This document shows, in pieces, positions 40,847 through 48,747 of a stretch of DNA of 64,000 bases. Source of the stretch: Roseomonas sp. Its GTDB lineage: Bacteria; Pseudomonadota; Alphaproteobacteria; Acetobacterales; Acetobacteraceae. The position numbers and the translations under genes are program-made. Location: positions 186,001-250,000 of the forward strand of contig JAPSLO010000009.1 of assembly GCA_031180725.1 (NCBI GenBank), given 5' to 3'. Under the pieces are notes generated by a model that was not told where the DNA came from, ran no database searches, and saw only the letters and a list, made by a program, of their open reading frames with translations. Position 1 is the stretch's first letter; each line of letters begins with the position of its first letter.

Positions 40847-42508
40847 ATGAAACAGCGTGGCGCGGACCTTCTCGTCCGGGGGCTCAAGGCCGCCGGGGTC
40901 AGCCGGATCTTCACCCTCTCCGGCAACCACATCATGGAGGTCTTCGATGCGCTGATCGGCAGCGGCATCGAGATCGTCCACACCCGGCACGAGGCGGCGG
41001 CCGTCCACATGGCCGATGCCTATGCCCGCCTGACCGGGCGACTGGGCGTGGCGATGGTGACGGGCGGGCAGGGGCATTCCAATGCGGTGGCCGCCCTGCC
41101 AACGGCGCTGGCCGGGGAAGTGCCGGTGCTGCTGCTCTCGGGCCATGCCCCGCGCACCGAACTCGGCAATGGCGCCTTCCAGGAACTGCCGCAGGCCGCC
41201 ATGGCCGCGCCCGTCTGCAAGGCGGCCTGGACGGCCGAGACCGCCGCCGGCCTCGCTGCTGATGTCGCCCGCGCCGCTTCCCTCGCGCTCTCGGGCCGGC
41301 CGGGGCCGGTGCATCTCAGCCTGCCCACCGACCTGATCGAAGCCGAACTGGCGGAGGCCGCGCTGCCCGAGGCGGCCGCCTTCGACCCCGTGCCCATGCC
41401 CCTGCCGGCCGAGACGGCGCGGCTGGTGGCGCATCTGCTGGCCGGCGCGGTGCGGCCGCTGCTGCTGGCGCCGCCTTCGCTGGCCTCGCCCGCCGGGGCG
41501 GCCGCACTGGACCGGCTGGAGACCGCTTCCGGCATGCCCGTGCCGGTGATGAACTCGCCGCGCGGCCTGGCCGATCCCAGCCTGGGCGCCTTCCCCGAGC
41601 TGCTGGCCGAGGCCGATCTGATCGTGCTGCTCGGCAAGCCGCTCGACTTCACCTCGCGCTTCGGGCGCACCACCAAGGCGCGCTTCGTGGCGCTGGAGCC
41701 CGATGCGGCGCTGATCGGCCGCGCCGCCCGGCTGCTGGGCGAGAGGCTGGTGCTGGCCGCGCCCGCCGCGCCGCTGGATGCCGTCGCGGCGCTTGCCGCC
41801 GCCGTGAAGCCGGTGGGCGAGACCTGGGCGGCCAAGGTGCGGGAACTCATCAACTGGCGGCCGGCCGAATGGGCGCGCTACGCCGGCGCGCCGGAAGGGC
41901 CGATCCATCCGGCCACCCTCTGCCACGCGATCACCGCCGCGCTGGCCGAGCAGGGCGACGCCACCTTCATCTGCGACGGCGGCGAGGTGGGGCAGTGGGG
42001 CCAGTCCATGGTCCGCGCGCCACGCCGCATCACCAATGGCGTCGCGGGCGCGATCGGCGCCGGCATCCCCTTCGCCCTCGGCGCTCGCGCCGCCATCCCG
42101 AAGCCGACGCTGGCGCTGATGGGCGACGGCTCCTTCGGCTTCCACATGGCGGAGATCGACACCGCCGCGCGCCACGGCCTGCCCTGTGTGCTGGTGGTCG
42201 GCAATGACGCGCGCTGGAATGCCGAGCACCAGATCCAGATCCGCGACTACGGCGCCAACCGCACCTTCGGCTGCGAGCTGGCGCCCGGCACGCGCTACGA
42301 CCTGGTGGCCACCGCGCTCGGCGGCCATGGCGAGTTCGTGGAGCGCGCGGAGCAGCTTGCGCCCGCGCTGTCCCGCGCCTTCGCCAGCGGGAAACCCGCG
42401 GTGGTGAACGTCATCCTCGCGGGTGAACCCGCGCCGAACATCAAGTATGACGGGCCGATTCACGGCTCCGGGCTGCGCCCTCCGCCGATCGGACCGCAGG
42501 CGCGATGA
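40847..42508 (+). CDS. Thiamine diphosphate-dependent enzyme (acetolactate synthase-like)
   Basis: 553 residues from ATG 40847; a GTG at 40838 would add three. The activating Glu49 is in 'IVHTRHEAAAVHMADAYARLTG', and the ThDP motif is 'LALMGDGSFGFHMAEIDTAARHGLPCVLVVGNDARWN'. The middle domain has a degenerate FAD/ADP region as in acetohydroxyacid-synthase relatives, oxalyl-CoA decarboxylase and related decarboxylases/ligases. A single polypeptide with no small regulatory subunit, so not the biosynthetic IlvB/N enzyme. It overlaps the GntR gene by 4 bp. Substrate is probably a 2-oxo acid; a link to the C4-dicarboxylate genes is inferred from the shared operator. Confidence 0.88.
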   Translation: MKQRGADLLVRGLKAAGVSRIFTLSGNHIMEVFDALIGSGIEIVHTRHEAAAVHMADAYARLTGRLGVAMVTGGQGHSNAVAALPTALAGEVPVLLLSGHAPRTELGNGAFQELPQAAMAAPVCKAAWTAETAAGLAADVARAASLALSGRPGPVHLSLPTDLIEAELAEAALPEAAAFDPVPMPLPAETARLVAHLLAGAVRPLLLAPPSLASPAGAAALDRLETASGMPVPVMNSPRGLADPSLGAFPELLAEADLIVLLGKPLDFTSRFGRTTKARFVALEPDAALIGRAARLLGERLVLAAPAAPLDAVAALAAAVKPVGETWAAKVRELINWRPAEWARYAGAPEGPIHPATLCHAITAALAEQGDATFICDGGEVGQWGQSMVRAPRRITNGVAGAIGAGIPFALGARAAIPKPTLALMGDGSFGFHMAEIDTAARHGLPCVLVVGNDARWNAEHQIQIRDYGANRTFGCELAPGTRYDLVATALGGHGEFVERAEQLAPALSRAFASGKPAVVNVILAGEPAPNIKYDGPIHGSGLRPPPIGPQAR

Positions 42509-43224
42509 ACCTCGCCCGCCGCCCGCTCTACGCGCAGACCGAGGAAGTGCTGACCCGCCGCATCGCGGAAGGCGCCTGGCCGCCGGGCGCGCTGATTCCG
42601 CCGGAGCCGGAGCTGGCGGCGGAGCTCGGCGTCTCGCCCGGCACGGTGCGCAAGGCGCTGGCCGGGCTGGAGCGGCGGCGGCTGATCGAGCGGCGGCAGG
42701 GCCGCGGCACCTTTGTCGCCGCGCACACCAGCGAGCGCGCGCTGTTCCACTTCTTTCGCGTGGTGGATCTGAACGGCGCGCAGCACGCGCCCACCAGCAT
42801 GGTGCTGGATTGCCGCACCGGTCCCGCCGATGCCGAGCAGGCCGCCGCCCTCGGCCTAGCGGAAGGCGCCGAGGTGCACCGCATCGAGCGCATCCGCGCG
42901 CTGCAAGGCCAGCCGGTAATCCTGGAACGCATCCTGCTGCCCGCCGCCCGCTTTCCCGACTTCACCCTGCCGCTGATGCGGGAGATGGAGGACGAGCTCT
43001 ACGTCCTCTACCAGCGCGACCATGGCGTGACGATCGCGCGCGCCGAGGAGCGCCTGGCCGCCATCGCCGCCAGCCCGGAACAGGCGGCGAAGCTCACCCT
43101 CTGGCCCGGCGCGCCGCTGCTGGAGATCGCGCGCATCGCCTTCGATGTCGCCGGCCAGCCGGTGGAGCGGCGGGTGACCTGGCTGGACACGCGGATGCAC
43201 CGCTACCACGCGGAACTGGATTGA
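42505..43224 (+). CDS. GntR-family regulator, HutC/UTRA type
   Basis: 239 residues. Winged HTH 'PLYAQTEEVLTRRIAEGAWPPGALIPPEPELAAELGVSPGTVRKALAGLERRRLIERRQGRGTFVA', then the UTRA ligand domain (about 95-235, 'GAEVHRIERIRALQGQPVILERILLPAARFPDF'). Translationally coupled to the ThDP enzyme (ATGA). Likely binds the inverted repeat at 40808-40830 and regulates both the ThDP gene and the divergent SDH/fumarase operon in response to a metabolite. Confidence 0.92.
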   Translation: MNLARRPLYAQTEEVLTRRIAEGAWPPGALIPPEPELAAELGVSPGTVRKALAGLERRRLIERRQGRGTFVAAHTSERALFHFFRVVDLNGAQHAPTSMVLDCRTGPADAEQAAALGLAEGAEVHRIERIRALQGQPVILERILLPAARFPDFTLPLMREMEDELYVLYQRDHGVTIARAEERLAAIAASPEQAAKLTLWPGAPLLEIARIAFDVAGQPVERRVTWLDTRMHRYHAELD

Positions 43225-43269
43225 AACGGACGCGTCCTGGGCCATGCAACCGGCCCGGGACGCTCCGCT

Positions 43270-43821
43270 ATGCGCCTCCGCCTGCTGCTGGCCTTCCTGC
43301 TCGCCGCGCCCCGCGCCGAGGCGTTCTGGCCATGGCTGGAAGGCCCGGCCGACGCCGCATGGACCTGCGCCGCGGCGTCGGCGAGCTGGGGCGAATCCGC
43401 ACTCTGCCTGCGCGACCTGGCGCTGGGACCGGAAGGCCGCGCCGCCGCCGCCTGCGCCCTGCGCGGCCACGAGCCGCTGCAATGCGTCGGCGTCGAGATC
43501 GGCATCCTCGGCGCCTGCGTCTATGGCGCCGGCCCGTCCTGGGAGGTGCTGACCGGCTGCGTGGCGCTGAAATCCGCGGGCTACGAAGCGGCGAAATGCC
43601 TCACCCACGGCATCGGCACGCCGGGCGGGTGTTTCGGCCCTGATCATGAATTGCGCCGCTGGGCCCGTGCGCTATGGGGAGGCGAGGGCTGGACCGGCCG
43701 CCTCCGCGCCCGGGCGCTGGCCTGGCTGCCGGGATCCTGGCGGCCCTGGGGGGAAGATGATGGATCCGCATGCGGTGACGGAGCTGACGGCGCTGGAGGC
43801 GCTGTACGGGCCAGCCAATGA
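43270..43821 (+). CDS. Hypothetical exported Cys-rich protein
   Basis: 183 residues with a signal peptide (MRLRLLLAFLLAAPRAEA). The mature part has eight or nine Cys residues (for example 'AAWTCAAASASWGESALCLRDLAL', 'AAACALRGHEPLQCVGVEIGILGACVYG', 'LTGCVALKSAGYEAAKCLTHGIGTPGGCFGP'), consistent with disulfide bonds in the periplasm or outside. No family recognised. The 3' end overlaps the PPOX gene's start (43757) by 65 bp in a different frame, so the last 20 residues may be an overshoot. No obvious RBS for an alternative start. Confidence 0.6.
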   Translation: MRLRLLLAFLLAAPRAEAFWPWLEGPADAAWTCAAASASWGESALCLRDLALGPEGRAAAACALRGHEPLQCVGVEIGILGACVYGAGPSWEVLTGCVALKSAGYEAAKCLTHGIGTPGGCFGPDHELRRWARALWGGEGWTGRLRARALAWLPGSWRPWGEDDGSACGDGADGAGGAVRASQ

Positions 43822-44374
43822 ACGCTCCCTGCTGAAGGTCCGGCGGGACCTGGACGGGCCGAGCCGCGCCTTCATCGCGGCGAGCCCATTCTGCGTGCTC
43901 TCGACACGCGGCGCGGATGGACGGCTGCATGGCTCGCCGCGCGGCGATGCGCCGGGCTTCGTGGCGGTGCTCTCCGACACCGAACTCGCGCTGCCCGACC
44001 GGCGCGGCAACAACCGCATCGATGCGCTGCGCGACATCATCGCGGACCCGCATGTGGCGCTGCTCTTCCTGATCCCGGGCGTCGGCGAGACGCTGCGCGT
44101 GGGCGGCACCGCCCGCATCACCACCGACCCCATGCTGCGCGCCGCGCTGGCGCATGGCGGGCGGGAGCCGGCGACGGTGCTGCGCATCGCGGTGGAGGAG
44201 GTGTTCATGCAGTGCTCCCGCGCCGTGGTGCGTGCCGGTCTCTGGGGCGAGCGCCGTCCGCCGCCGGGCGCGCCCACCGCCGGGCAGCTTCTGGCCAGCG
44301 CCACGGGCGGCAAGGTGGATGCCGCTTCCTACGATGCCGAACTGCCGGGGCGGGTGCGGGAGACGCTGTACTGA
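43757..44374 (+). CDS. Pyridoxamine 5'-phosphate oxidase-fold FMN flavoprotein (MSMEG_1061-like)
   Basis: 205 residues from ATG 43757 with GGGGAAG upstream. 'SRAFIAASPFCVLSTRGADGRLHGSPRGDAPGFVAVLSDTELALPDRRGNNRIDALRDIIADPHVALLFLIPGVGETLRVGGTARIT' matches the 'MSMEG_1061 family FMN-dependent PPOX-type' proteins in order and length. It binds FMN (or heme/F420 in relatives) and probably reduces an unknown small molecule. 'EEVFMQCSRAVVRAGLW' is the usual C-terminal block. Upstream of the DUF3072 genes, with which it may be co-transcribed. Confidence 0.85.
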   Translation: MMDPHAVTELTALEALYGPANERSLLKVRRDLDGPSRAFIAASPFCVLSTRGADGRLHGSPRGDAPGFVAVLSDTELALPDRRGNNRIDALRDIIADPHVALLFLIPGVGETLRVGGTARITTDPMLRAALAHGGREPATVLRIAVEEVFMQCSRAVVRAGLWGERRPPPGAPTAGQLLASATGGKVDAASYDAELPGRVRETLY

Positions 44375-44456
44375 CCGCTGGCCGGGGCCGCGCTGCAACC
44401 CGGGCCGCATGGGCCGGTTCTTCCCCCTTTCAACGACGAGGAGGAGGACCAGCACC

Positions 44457-44693
44457 ATGGCCCGCAACAGCCCTGATGCCCGTGCCGCCCGTTCGATCGC
44501 GCGTCCGGTGGATGGCGCGACGCTGAAGGATCCCAACGACCTGCATGCCGCGCAGGAGGCGATGACCCAGGACCAGGCCAACTACCTGAAGATCCTGACC
44601 CGGGAGGCCGGCGAGCCCTTCGACCCCGATCTGACCAAGGCCCTGGCTGCCCGCCGCATCGCCGAACTCGAGGCCCGGCGCGGCCGCGGCTGA
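44457..44693 (+). CDS. DUF3072-containing small protein, copy 1
   Basis: 78 residues, RBS GGAGGAGG. The C-terminal 'MTQDQANYLKILTREAGEPFDPDLTKALAARRIAELEARRGRG' is the DUF3072 block. The charged N-terminus ('SPDARAARSIARPVDGATLKDPND') is disordered-looking. Function unknown. A second copy lies at 45099-45338 with about 60% similarity in the DUF block, separated by 405 bp. Small, charged and duplicated next to a stress promoter suggests a stress-related role. Confidence 0.75.
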   Translation: MARNSPDARAARSIARPVDGATLKDPNDLHAAQEAMTQDQANYLKILTREAGEPFDPDLTKALAARRIAELEARRGRG

Positions 44694-45098
44694 GGCGGCA
44701 GCGCACAGGGATTCGCGCGGCGCGTGTGGCGCGCCGCGCCTTTCGGACAAATGTCCACCTCATCCCCACGGCCGCCTTCGGCGCGGCCTGGGCGGGGCGC
44801 GGGATGGACCTGGATGGCCACGGCGCTCGAACTCGCGCGGCGCACGAGGCGCATCGTCGCTTCGGACAAATCCACCACCCCCCCTTGCCGGAGCCCAGCC
44901 TGCAGTGGGGGCCGCCGCGCCCAGCCGCCGACACCGGGCCGGCGCTGCACAGCGGTGCGTCGCGGTCTCGGGCAGGCCCGACCCTGCCCCAGGACCGGCA
45001 CGGAGACGGGCAGGATGTCGCCTGTGATGCAATGAACATACAGGGAACATTGGCGCCGGACCAGCGTTTTCGGGCGGCAGCCGAAAAGGAGAAGCCGC
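44694..45098. other. Gap between the two DUF3072 genes, with an imperfect repeat and a promoter
   Basis: 405 bases without a supported gene. Two related segments of about 50 bp, 44711-44760 and 44831-44878, both contain CTCGCGCGGCGC-type sequence followed by TTCGGACAAAT and CCACC. The first contains the small palindrome GGACA-AA-TGTCC (44745-44756). An EcfG-like promoter is at 45044. No start codon with RBS suggests a protein. Confidence 0.5.
45044..45068 (+). promoter_or_regulatory. EcfG (general stress response)-type promoter
   Basis: GGAAC (45044-45048), 16-nt spacer, then CGTT (45065-45068), exactly the alphaproteobacterial EcfG consensus GGAAC-N16-CGTT. It ends about 30 nt before the DUF3072 ATG at 45099. 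This suggests that the gene and its followers are induced by the PhyR/EcfG stress cascade. Confidence 0.65.
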
Positions 45099-45338
45099 AT
45101 GGCCCAGAAGCCCAGCCAGAGCCCTGCCAACCCCAAGACCGATCCCGACCCCGGTTCCAACACCGTCAAGGAGCCGGAGGACTGGACCACCGGCGACGAG
45201 CCGATGACCGGCGCCCAGGCCTCCTATCTCAAGACCCTGTCGGAGGAGGCGGGTGAGCCTTTCGAGGAAGGGCTGACCAAGGCCGAAGCCTCTCGTCGCA
45301 TTGACGCGTTGCAGGAGAAGACCGGCCGCGGGCGGTAG
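45099..45338 (+). CDS. DUF3072-containing small protein, copy 2
   Basis: 79 residues. N-terminal disordered Pro/Ser/Lys-rich part ('QSPANPKTDPDPGSNTVKEPEDWTTGDEP'), then 'MTGAQASYLKTLSEEAGEPFEEGLTKAEASRRIDALQEKTGRGR', the DUF3072 block. Preceded by an EcfG-type promoter at 45044. RBS AAAAGGAGAAG. Function unknown. It is a paralogue of 44457-44693. Confidence 0.85.
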   Translation: MAQKPSQSPANPKTDPDPGSNTVKEPEDWTTGDEPMTGAQASYLKTLSEEAGEPFEEGLTKAEASRRIDALQEKTGRGR

Positions 45339-45395
45339 CCTCGCGCGCCGCTTCCGCCAGCCGGCGGTGATCTCAGGCGAAAAAGGAGCGCAGTC

Positions 45396-45659
45396 ATGGC
45401 TGTACCGGATGCCCGCAATCCCGGTCGGCCCCAGGCCGCCACGCCTCAGCCCGAGGGACAGCCGGACCCGGCGGCCGAACGCCCCGAGGATCAGCGCCTG
45501 GACGAGGCGTTGGCCGAGACCTTCCCGGCCAGCGACCCCGTCGCCCTGACGCAGCCGGCGCCGGGCCCGCCCGAGGAGCACCCGGAGGGGAGCTCCGAGC
45601 AGGGCGGCGAGGCCGGTCCGGACCGCCAGGCGGGGCCGCAGCGGGAAGCCCAGCCGTAA
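45396..45659 (+). CDS. Small 'ETFPASDP' protein
   Basis: 87 residues. The core 'QRLDEALAETFPASDPVALTQP' is a short motif seen in many small acidic proteobacterial proteins, usually annotated hypothetical. The rest is Pro/Glu/Gly-rich and disordered-looking. RBS AAAAAGGAG 9 nt upstream. It follows copy 2 of DUF3072 by 57 bp and is probably in the same stress-type transcript from 45044. Function unknown. Confidence 0.75.
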   Translation: MAVPDARNPGRPQAATPQPEGQPDPAAERPEDQRLDEALAETFPASDPVALTQPAPGPPEEHPEGSSEQGGEAGPDRQAGPQREAQP

Positions 45660-45798
45660 CGGGGCAGGGTGCCGGTGGGCGGCGGGTTCCGCACTCAAGG
45701 CCGGTGCAGAGTGGTGGCCGGGCGTGCCATTCTCCGGCGGCGACCGCCTCCACCGCTGCCACAGGCGTGCCCCCCAGGCGTGTCCCAGGAGCGCTCCC

Positions 45799-46398
45799 AT
45801 GACGGGCCCGACCTCCGATGCCGTCTCCCTCACCTCCAGCCGGTCCAGGATGATCGTCGTGCCGCCCGGGGCAGGCGAGCAGCACTGGCAGCCCCAGCCG
45901 GCCAATGGCTGGGTCGAAGTGCTGACCTCGCCGCGCCTCGCCGGCGCTGCGCAGGGGTTCTCGGCCGGCCTGCAGGAGTTGCCCCCGCTCGGCAAGATCC
46001 GCGAGCACGCCCACCCCGCCCAGACGGAGGTGTTCTGGATCGTGCAGGGCCGGGCGCTGGCGCGGCTCGACGGCGCGGTGCGGCGCATCGTGGCGGGCAC
46101 CTTCATGGTCGCCCCGCCGCATGTCCGGCACGGCTTCATCAATGACGGCGACGGGCCGTTCCGTTTCCTCTGGCTGCTGACCCCGGCCGGGCTCGAGGAC
46201 TTCTTCATCGCCATCGGACGCCCGAGGCGTGCAGGAGAGATGGATCCCACGCCCTACCCGCGTCCGGCCGACACCCCGGCGGTCGAGGTGGCGACGGTGT
46301 TCGAGGCGCTCGACCCGCCGCCCGATCCACCCTGGGACACCGCGCCGATCACCGATGCCGCGGTCCTGGAGGTGCTGCGCCGCGAGGCGGCGGCTTGA
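45799..46398 (+). CDS. Cupin domain protein
   Basis: 199 residues from ATG 45799; the frame upstream is not cupin-like. 'HAHPAQTEVFWIVQGRALARLDGAVRRIVAGTFMVAPPHVRHGFINDGDGPFRFLWLLTP' is a complete double-motif cupin barrel with candidate metal ligands His (HAHP), Glu (TEVFWI) and His (VRHGF). C-terminal tail of about 60 residues is Pro-rich. It could be a small dioxygenase, isomerase or sensor. RBS is weak (AGGAGCG). No operon partner. Confidence 0.8.
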   Translation: MTGPTSDAVSLTSSRSRMIVVPPGAGEQHWQPQPANGWVEVLTSPRLAGAAQGFSAGLQELPPLGKIREHAHPAQTEVFWIVQGRALARLDGAVRRIVAGTFMVAPPHVRHGFINDGDGPFRFLWLLTPAGLEDFFIAIGRPRRAGEMDPTPYPRPADTPAVEVATVFEALDPPPDPPWDTAPITDAAVLEVLRREAAA

Positions 46399-46493
46399 CG
46401 CCGCCCCCGGCTCGCCCGCGCATCCCCGGCGAAGGCCACCGGCGTGCTGCGGCACGCGCCCGCCTCGGGCAGGCGCACGCCCTTTCAGGCCGG

Positions 46494-47423
46494 TCAGGCA
46501 TCGCGCCTGTCCCCGAGGCAGGGGTTCGCGGCCAGCCGTCGCGCCAGCAGTTCGGCCAGGGCGCGCACCCGCGCCGGGGCGGGCTGGCCGCCGGGAAAGA
46601 TCATCCAGATCCCCATCAGCTCCGGCATGCCGGCTTCCGGTGGCAGGGCCAGCAGCTCGCCACGGTCCAGATGCGCCTGGATGTCCCAGGCGGAATGCAG
46701 GCCGATTCCCAGCCCGGCCAGGCAGGCCTCGCGCAAGGCCTCGTTGCTGTTGCTGCGCATGCGCGGGGCGGGACGGATGCGCTGCGGCGGGCCACCGCCC
46801 GGAGGCACCAGCATCCAGCCATCCAGCGCCTCCAGCATCAGCAGGTCATGCGCCATCAGCTCCGCCGGGCTGCGCGGCGTGCCGCGGCGCGCCAGATAGG
46901 CCGGCGCGGCACAGAGCACGCGATGATTGGTGCCCAGCCGCCGGGCGCGCAGCGTCTGTCCCTGCGGCGTACCGATGCGCACCGCCGCATCCCGCCCGCT
47001 GGCCACCAGGTCCAGCACCTGGTCGGTCAGCAGCAGATCCAGGCGCAGGCCGGGATGCAGGCCCAGGAATTCCGCCATGATGGGCGCCAGCACCTTGCGG
47101 CCGAAGGTGGCTGGGGCGGTCAGGCGCAGCACGCCGGAGAGCGCCGCGGCGGCACCTGGCAGCGCGCCCTCGGCTTCCGCGGTGGCGGCCAGGATGCGTT
47201 CGACATGCGGCAGGAAGGCCTCGCCTTCCGGCGTGACCCGCAGCCGGCGGGTGGTGCGGGCGAAGAGGCGGATTCCCAGCCGGCCTTCCAGCACCGCCAG
47301 GCGGCGGCTGGCAGCGGCGGCGGTCAGCCCCAGCGCCATCGCGGCCGCCGAGAGGCTGCCGGCCTGGGCGACACCCTGGACCAGCCGCAGGTCCAGCAGG
47401 TCGAAAGGCGGATTGTTGAGCAT
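46494..47423 (-). CDS. LysR-family transcriptional regulator
   Basis: 309 residues from ATG 47423. 'NPPFDLLDLRLVQGVAQAGSLSAAAMALGLTAAAASRRLAVLEGRLGIRLFARTTRRLRVTPEGEAF' is the HTH region. Effector domain follows ('DQVLDLVASGRDAAVRIGTPQGQTLRARRLGTNHRVLCAAPAYLARRGTPRSPAEL'), of the CrgA-like subgroup that often has a divergent target. Divergent from the quinone-reductase-like gene at 47537. A repeated ATTGAAA / TTTCAAT pair at 47426 and 47455 is the likely binding site. Confidence 0.9.
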   Translation of the reverse strand: MLNNPPFDLLDLRLVQGVAQAGSLSAAAMALGLTAAAASRRLAVLEGRLGIRLFARTTRRLRVTPEGEAFLPHVERILAATAEAEGALPGAAAALSGVLRLTAPATFGRKVLAPIMAEFLGLHPGLRLDLLLTDQVLDLVASGRDAAVRIGTPQGQTLRARRLGTNHRVLCAAPAYLARRGTPRSPAELMAHDLLMLEALDGWMLVPPGGGPPQRIRPAPRMRSNSNEALREACLAGLGIGLHSAWDIQAHLDRGELLALPPEAGMPELMGIWMIFPGGQPAPARVRALAELLARRLAANPCLGDRRDA

Positions 47424-47425
47424 GG

Positions 47426-47461
47426 ATTGAAAGTATTTCGCCCGCGGCACCGATTTTCAAT
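47426..47461. promoter_or_regulatory. ATTGAAA-N22-TTTCAAT inverted repeat between divergent LysR and quinone-reductase genes
   Basis: Perfect 7-bp arms at 47426-47432 and 47455-47461, 2 bp upstream of the LysR ATG on its own strand. A third related half-site (ATTCAA at 47484-47489) follows. Position and arrangement suit LysR autoregulation plus activation of the gene at 47537. Confidence 0.5.
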
Positions 47462-47536
47462 TCAGCCGGGAGGTCCAAACTGCGATTCAAGCGCGGCCGG
47501 GGCCTGGCCACCGGCCGCAGGACAAGGAGCACGAGG

Positions 47537-48556
47537 ATGAAGGCCGTCGCCTATACGCGCAGCCTGCCGGTCACTGAGGCCGAGGCGCTGCAGGATGTGA
47601 CCCTGCCGGACCCGCCCGCCCCCACGGGCCATGACCTGCTGGTGGAGGTGAAGGCGGTTTCGGTGAACCCGGTGGATGCCAAGGTGCGCAAGCGCGCCGA
47701 CCCCGGCGGCACGCCGAAGGTGCTGGGCTATGACGCCGCAGGCATCGTGCGCGCGGTGGGGCCGGAGGTGACGCTGTTCCGCCCCGGCGATGCCGTCTTC
47801 TACGCCGGCGACATAAGCCGCCCCGGCACCAATGCCGAGCTGCACCTGGTGGATGAGCGCATCGTCGGGCCGAAGCCGGCGAAGCTGTCCTTCGCCGAGG
47901 CCGCCGCGGTGCCGCTGACCGCGATCACCGCCTGGGAAGCGCTGTTCGACCGGCTGCGCATCCCCCGCGACGCCGCGCAGCACGGGGAGGCGGTGCTGAT
48001 CATCGGCGGCGGCGGTGGCGTGGGCAGCATCGCCGTGCAGCTCGCACGGCAGCTCACCGGCCTGCGCGTGATCGCCACCGCCAGCCGGAAGGAGACGACG
48101 GACTGGGTGAAGACGCTGGGCGCGCATGAGGTGGTGGACCACCGGGGCGACCTGACGGCGCAGGTGAAGGCCATCGGCGTGCCGGTGAAATACGTCTTCA
48201 TCACCACGCATACCGAAGCCCATTGGGCCGCGGTCTGCGACCTGATCGCGCCGCAAGGCGCCATCTGCCTGATCGACGATCCCGGCACCTCGCCGGATCT
48301 GCGGATGCTGAAGCCCAAGGCCGCGTCGCTGCACTGGGAGCTGATGTTCACCCGCCCGCTGCACAAGACGCCGGACATGATCGAGCAGCACCGCCTGCTG
48401 ACCGAGGTGAGCGCGATGCTGGACGCCGGTACGCTGCGCACCACGCTCGCCAGCCATTTCGGCGCGATCAACGCGGCCAATCTGCGCCGCGCCCATGCGC
48501 AGATAGAAAGCCAGACCTCGCGCGGGAAGATCGTGCTGGAAGGCTTCGCGGGCTGA
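47537..48556 (+). CDS. Zinc-type alcohol dehydrogenase-like NADPH:quinone oxidoreductase
   Basis: 339 residues. MDR superfamily: GroES-like N-terminal domain ('GHDLLVEVKAVSVNPVDAKVRKRADPGGTPKVLGYDAAGIV'), then the nucleotide-binding fold with 'LIIGGGGGVGSIAVQLARQLTGLRVIATASRKETTDWVKTLGAHEVVDHRGDL'. The zinc ligands are missing, so it is of the quinone-reductase/ZADH1 type using NADPH to reduce quinones or enones. Divergent from its LysR partner, an arrangement common for redox-stress detoxification genes. Confidence 0.9.
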   Translation: MKAVAYTRSLPVTEAEALQDVTLPDPPAPTGHDLLVEVKAVSVNPVDAKVRKRADPGGTPKVLGYDAAGIVRAVGPEVTLFRPGDAVFYAGDISRPGTNAELHLVDERIVGPKPAKLSFAEAAAVPLTAITAWEALFDRLRIPRDAAQHGEAVLIIGGGGGVGSIAVQLARQLTGLRVIATASRKETTDWVKTLGAHEVVDHRGDLTAQVKAIGVPVKYVFITTHTEAHWAAVCDLIAPQGAICLIDDPGTSPDLRMLKPKAASLHWELMFTRPLHKTPDMIEQHRLLTEVSAMLDAGTLRTTLASHFGAINAANLRRAHAQIESQTSRGKIVLEGFAG

Positions 48557-48669
48557 TCCTGGCCGGCCGGCGTGCGGAACGCCGGCCGCGCCGCGTCGCC
48601 GGAAGCGCAGGCCCCACGGAGGCCATCGCCGACCGGGCCAGGGCAGGGCCGTTTCTGCGCCCTTGACCT

Positions 48670-48693
48670 TTTTGATGGCGATCGCCATCAAAA
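48670..48693. promoter_or_regulatory. Perfect 24-bp palindrome upstream of the MFS transporter
   Basis: Half-site TTTTGATGGCGA (48670-48681) is followed without a gap by its exact reverse complement (48682-48693). A TTGACC -35-like hexamer lies just before (48664-48669), so the palindrome would cover a promoter spacer. It is 54 bp ahead of the MFS ATG and 113 bp after the quinone-reductase stop. It is not a terminator: no T-run follows the stem on either strand. Confidence 0.6.
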
Positions 48694-48747
48694 CCACCCG
48701 CGCAGGCATCCGGCCTGCCGCGACACTCTGGACCGGGGAGCCCCGAG

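Noticed and set aside
39713-42463. 916-codon minus-strand open frame over the ThDP-enzyme and sdhB region
   Set aside because: Only its last 107 codons are the Sdh anchor; the rest is antisense or out of frame relative to well-supported genes.
48677-48684. GCGATCGC-like core inside the 48670 palindrome resembling cyanobacterial HIP1
   Set aside because: HIP1 is an abundant cyanobacterial repeat; here it is a single occurrence in an alphaproteobacterial context and follows from the palindrome.
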